From: an uncultured Erysipelotrichaceae bacterium
Lineage (GTDB): Bacteria > Bacillota_I > Bacilli_A > RFN20 > CAG-826
Assembly: GCA_947303755.1 (NCBI GenBank)
Contig: CAMYZF010000046.1
Location: forward strand, 1-8,186
Reading direction: 5' to 3'
Length of the DNA stretch: 8,186 nucleotides
Both the position numbers and the translations under genes were made by a program. This document shows positions 5,895-8,186 of the stretch, one piece after another. Each line of letters starts with the position of its first letter. Position 1 is the stretch's first letter. Under the pieces are notes generated by a model, which saw only the letters and a program-made list of their open reading frames with translations, was not told the origin of the DNA and made no database searches.

Positions 5895-6176
5895 ATGTTA
5901 TTTAAATTAGATCTACAACTCTTTGCTAGTAAAAAGGGTGTCGGTTCTACTAAGAACGGTCGTGATAGTGCGGCCAAACGTCTTGGTGCGAAATTATCCG
6001 ATGGTCAATATTGCACAGCTGGCAGCATCATCTATAGACAAAGAGGTACAAAAGTATTTCCAGGAGTCAACACTCGTAGAGGTGGAGATGATACAATCTT
6101 CTCAACCATCGACGGAGTTGTTAAATTCGAAAGACTTGGAAAGAACAAAACCCGCGTTTCTGTCTACGCAAAATAA
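5895..6176 (+). CDS. rpmA: 50S ribosomal protein L27 with cleavable N-terminal extension
   Basis: A 93-residue L27. The mature part begins [15 protein letters not shown], and its flexible N-terminus reaches the peptidyl-transferase centre. It is preceded by a ten-residue extension, [10 protein letters not shown], matching the Prp cleavage motif KLNLQFF/A, so cleavage is expected between F10 and A11 (inference from the family). The motif reads LQLFA instead of the common LQFFA. The ATG lies two bases after the prp stop, with AAAGGA (5881-5886) eight bases before it, inside the end of prp. It is the last gene of the operon, with a strong terminator 20 bases beyond the stop. Confidence 0.98.
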   Translation: MLFKLDLQLFASKKGVGSTKNGRDSAAKRLGAKLSDGQYCTAGSIIYRQRGTKVFPGVNTRRGGDDTIFSTIDGVVKFERLGKNKTRVSVYAK

Positions 6177-6195
6177 TTAGACAAAAAGATTAATT

Positions 6196-6222
6196 AGACC
6201 ACAAAATAATGTGGTCTTTTTT
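6196..6222 (+). terminator. Intrinsic terminator after rpmA
   Basis: AGACCACA (6196-6203) and TGTGGTCT (6210-6217) form a perfect 8-bp stem with a 6-base loop, running into a T-tract (6217-6222). It closes the rplU-prp-rpmA operon. Its right arm lies where the -35 of the obg promoter would be. Confidence 0.93.
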
Positions 6223-6241
6223 CTTACTTCGCGTGTATAAT
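6212..6241 (+). promoter_or_regulatory. obg promoter with consensus -10 close to the ATG
   Basis: TATAAT at 6236-6241 is a perfect -10 box. No good -35 exists at 16-18 bases spacing; that stretch is the terminator's right arm and T-tract. Only eight bases separate the -10 from the obg ATG at 6250, so transcription should start at about 6248-6250. This predicts a leaderless or almost leaderless mRNA, in line with the absence of a Shine-Dalgarno sequence. Confidence 0.6.
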
Positions 6242-6249
6242 ATAAGCGT

Positions 6250-7521
6250 ATGTTTATCGATAAAGTTGTCGTAGAAGTCAGATCTGGCAAAGGTGGAGAC
6301 GGCATGATTGCCTTCCTTCATGAAAAATATGTTGCCAAAGGCGGACCAAGTGGAGGAAATGGGGGACGTGGTGCCTCAATTATTTTCCGTGCAAACAAAT
6401 CGATAAATACCTTATTCAATTTCCGTCACTCCAAAGTATTCATCGGGCAAGATGGAGAAAAAGGTGGCACTAAAAACAAATATGGTCGTGGAGCGGACGA
6501 TGTAATTGTCGATGTTCCATTGGGCACAATTGTTTATGAAGAAAAAGATCATAGACTAGTTGCCGACTTATCAAGTGAAGGTGAAACTGTGGTGGTCGCT
6601 AAAGGCGGAAGAGGCGGTAGAGGAAACGCTGCTTTTAAATCAGATAAAAACCGCGTCCCAAGAATCGCTGAAAATGGTCTTCCAGGTGAAACAAAACGTT
6701 TGATCCTTGAACTTAAATTATTAGCGGATGTCGGTTTGGTTGGATTACCTAACGCTGGTAAATCAACACTTTTAAGTGTTGTTAGTAACGCAAATCCTGA
6801 AATTGCCGATTATCCTTTTACGACAATTGAACCAAATCTTGGCGTTGTTAACGTTTCAAGATATGAAAGCTTTGTTATGGCGGATCTTCCTGGCCTTATT
6901 GAAGGCGCTCATACAGGAAAAGGTTTAGGATTAACATTCCTTAGACATTTAGAAAGATGTAGAGTCATTGTTCATTTAGTGTCCATGGAAGAAGAAAACC
7001 CATACGAAAACTTTAAGATTGTTCAAAATGAAATCAAATCCTATGGAATGGGTTTAGATAAACGTCCTTTAATTGTTGTCGCATCCAAAATGGATGATGA
7101 AAATAGTGAAGCTAAATTCAAAGAATTTAAGAAACACTACAAAGGCGAAGTCTTAAAGATTTGTAGTTTGACTCATCAAGGTATCGACGAATTAGTTCAA
7201 AAATGTCATGGATTGTTATCGGTTACTTCTCCATTTCCACTTGGAGATATTTCTGAAAGTAGTGGCATTAAAGTTTATGATGCCTATAAAGAAAACAAAC
7301 CTATCTTTGAAGTTGTTAAAGAAAAAGATCATGTTTTCCGACTCAAAGGTGAATCAATTGAAAGAACTTATTCGTTAATTAACATCTCTACAGACGAAGG
7401 TTTGATGCGTTTAATCAATTATTTGCGTAAAATAGATGTAGAAAAAGCTTTGAAAGAACAAGGTGCAGAAAGTGGAGATTCAGTCTTCCTATGTGACTTT
7501 GAATTTGAGTATTTAGAATAA
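6250..7521 (+). CDS. obg: GTPase Obg (CgtA/ObgE)
   Basis: An essential-type GTPase for 50S assembly and stress control, 423 residues (B. subtilis Obg is similar). Domains in order: glycine-rich Obg fold (1-158) with MFIDKVVVEVRSGKGGDG and repeated GG motifs; G domain (159 to about 325) with P-loop GLPNAGKS (165-172), TT switch I in DYPFTTIEPN, DLPG (212-215), SKMD (279-282) and CSL (305-307); and the C-terminal OCT domain (about 335-423). The guanine-specificity motif is SKMD instead of NKMD, and G5 is CSL instead of SAL. The ATG is fixed by the conserved MFIDKV start, yet there is no Shine-Dalgarno and the -10 box is eight bases upstream, suggesting leaderless translation. The order rpmA-obg without spo0B differs from B. 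subtilis. Its stop overlaps nadE (TAATG). Confidence 0.98.
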   Translation: MFIDKVVVEVRSGKGGDGMIAFLHEKYVAKGGPSGGNGGRGASIIFRANKSINTLFNFRHSKVFIGQDGEKGGTKNKYGRGADDVIVDVPLGTIVYEEKDHRLVADLSSEGETVVVAKGGRGGRGNAAFKSDKNRVPRIAENGLPGETKRLILELKLLADVGLVGLPNAGKSTLLSVVSNANPEIADYPFTTIEPNLGVVNVSRYESFVMADLPGLIEGAHTGKGLGLTFLRHLERCRVIVHLVSMEEENPYENFKIVQNEIKSYGMGLDKRPLIVVASKMDDENSEAKFKEFKKHYKGEVLKICSLTHQGIDELVQKCHGLLSVTSPFPLGDISESSGIKVYDAYKENKPIFEVVKEKDHVFRLKGESIERTYSLINISTDEGLMRLINYLRKIDVEKALKEQGAESGDSVFLCDFEFEYLE

Positions 7522-8186
7522 TGAAACTTGAACAGTATCTATTAGAAATTGAAAAGTTCGTTAAGGACTATTTAGAGCAATCGAAATGCGATTGTTATGT
7601 TTTAGGTTTAAGTGGTGGAGTGGATTCTTCTTTGGTCGCGGCAATCGCTAGAAAAGCTGTTGGAAAAGACAAACTTTATTGCTATGCAATACGTATCAAT
7701 TCAAATCAAAAAGATGTCGATGATGCAATTGAAGTTGCTAGACAATTAGATTTAAACCTTCAAGTTATCTCTATGGATATTTCCTATCAAGAAATTGAGG
7801 GTGAACTTATCGGAAGAGAATTCTCAAGATTAACTAAATCTAATCTTAAAGTGAGAATGCGTATGCTAGCGTTATACGCTTTCGCTCAAGAAAAGAATGG
7901 TTTAGTTTTAGGCACAGATAACAAAGATGAAAGATATGTTGGCTATTTCACCAAATGGGGTGATGGCGCCGCCGATCTTTTACCAATTGTTCATCTTACA
8001 AAAGGCGAAGTTAGAGAAGCCGCAAAGCTATACGGAATTAGCGAGAATTTAGCAAACCGTACGCCTTCTGCGGGGCTTTTTGAAGGTCAGACCGATGAAA
8101 AAGAGATGGGAGTAACCTATAAAGATCTCGACGATTACTTACTTGGAAAGAAAGTTAGCGATGAGGCAAAAGCTCGCATCGAACAC
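7521..8186 (+). CDS. nadE: NH3-dependent NAD+ synthetase, 3'-truncated by window edge
   Basis: Converts deamido-NAD+, ATP and ammonia to NAD+, the last step of NAD synthesis, in the cytosol. 222 residues are visible and the frame is open to the edge; the small bacterial forms are about 240-270 residues, so only the tail is missing. Motifs: ATP-pyrophosphatase P-loop SGGVDS (31-36); GTDNKDERYVGYFTKWGDGAADLLPI, the family substrate-binding stretch; and the PSAGLFEGQTDEKEMGVTY segment near the C-terminus. There is no N-terminal glutaminase (nitrilase) domain, so free ammonia is the expected nitrogen source. Its wording resembles the short Mycoplasma/Bacilli type. The ATG overlaps the obg stop as TAATG and has no clear Shine-Dalgarno, so translation is probably coupled to obg. 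Confidence 0.95.
   Translation, partial: MKLEQYLLEIEKFVKDYLEQSKCDCYVLGLSGGVDSSLVAAIARKAVGKDKLYCYAIRINSNQKDVDDAIEVARQLDLNLQVISMDISYQEIEGELIGREFSRLTKSNLKVRMRMLALYAFAQEKNGLVLGTDNKDERYVGYFTKWGDGAADLLPIVHLTKGEVREAAKLYGISENLANRTPSAGLFEGQTDEKEMGVTYKDLDDYLLGKKVSDEAKARIEH

Noticed and set aside
5923..6180. Alternative frame inside rpmA
   Set aside because: It is fully covered by L27, which is unmistakable.
1..8186. CRISPR array, insertion sequence or attachment site
   Set aside because: No regularly spaced repeats, transposase or integrase genes, or paired terminal repeats were seen.

Overview
This is an AT-rich window in which every recognisable protein gene lies on the + strand. Most are housekeeping genes in an order close to that of Bacillota: alaS-ruvX-DUF1292-greA, then rplU-prp-rpmA-obg-nadE. 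TGA is used as a stop codon: alaS ends in TGA inside an ATGA overlap, and so does a 58-residue peptide gene. This argues against the code-4 Mycoplasma/Spiroplasma lineages. L27 carries the N-terminal extension seen in Bacillota, with its Prp protease encoded next to it. Between alaS and ruvX there is no ireB, and there is no spo0B before obg. I infer a low-GC, probably non-sporulating member of the Bacilli or a Mycoplasmatota relative using code 11 (Erysipelotrichales, RF39, Izemoplasma or Acholeplasma type). The sequence alone does not place it further.

Layout. Positions 3-2919 hold the 3' part of alaS, ruvX and a DUF1292 gene, joined by ATGA and TAATG overlaps. greA (2994-3467) has its own likely promoter and ends at a strong intrinsic terminator (3486-3515). 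Positions 3579-4775 hold a compact three-gene unit: a 58-residue membrane peptide with a bacteriocin-leader-like N-terminus, a RadC/JAMM protein overlapping it by 4 bases, and a very basic 111-residue protein that I do not recognise, 1 base further on. This unit is the accessory part of the window.

Positions 4776-5129 contain no credible protein gene. They do contain a clear intrinsic terminator pointing to the minus strand (4867-4894) and several inverted repeats upstream of it on that strand, so an unannotated minus-strand RNA is plausible. Positions 5130-5270 hold a promoter and a structured 5' leader that fits the ribosomal L21 leader family. rplU, prp and rpmA follow with 1-2 base gaps, ending at a strong terminator (6196-6222). 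A consensus -10 box then sits only 8 bases before the obg start codon, so obg is probably read from a leaderless mRNA. nadE overlaps the obg stop codon and runs off the window.

How the genes work together: alaS, greA, rplU, rpmA and obg serve translation, transcription elongation and 50S assembly. Prp removes the L27 extension so that L27 can function. ruvX acts in rRNA or nucleic-acid processing, and nadE makes NAD. The peptide-radC-basic protein unit and the possible minus-strand RNA beside it are the least explained parts.
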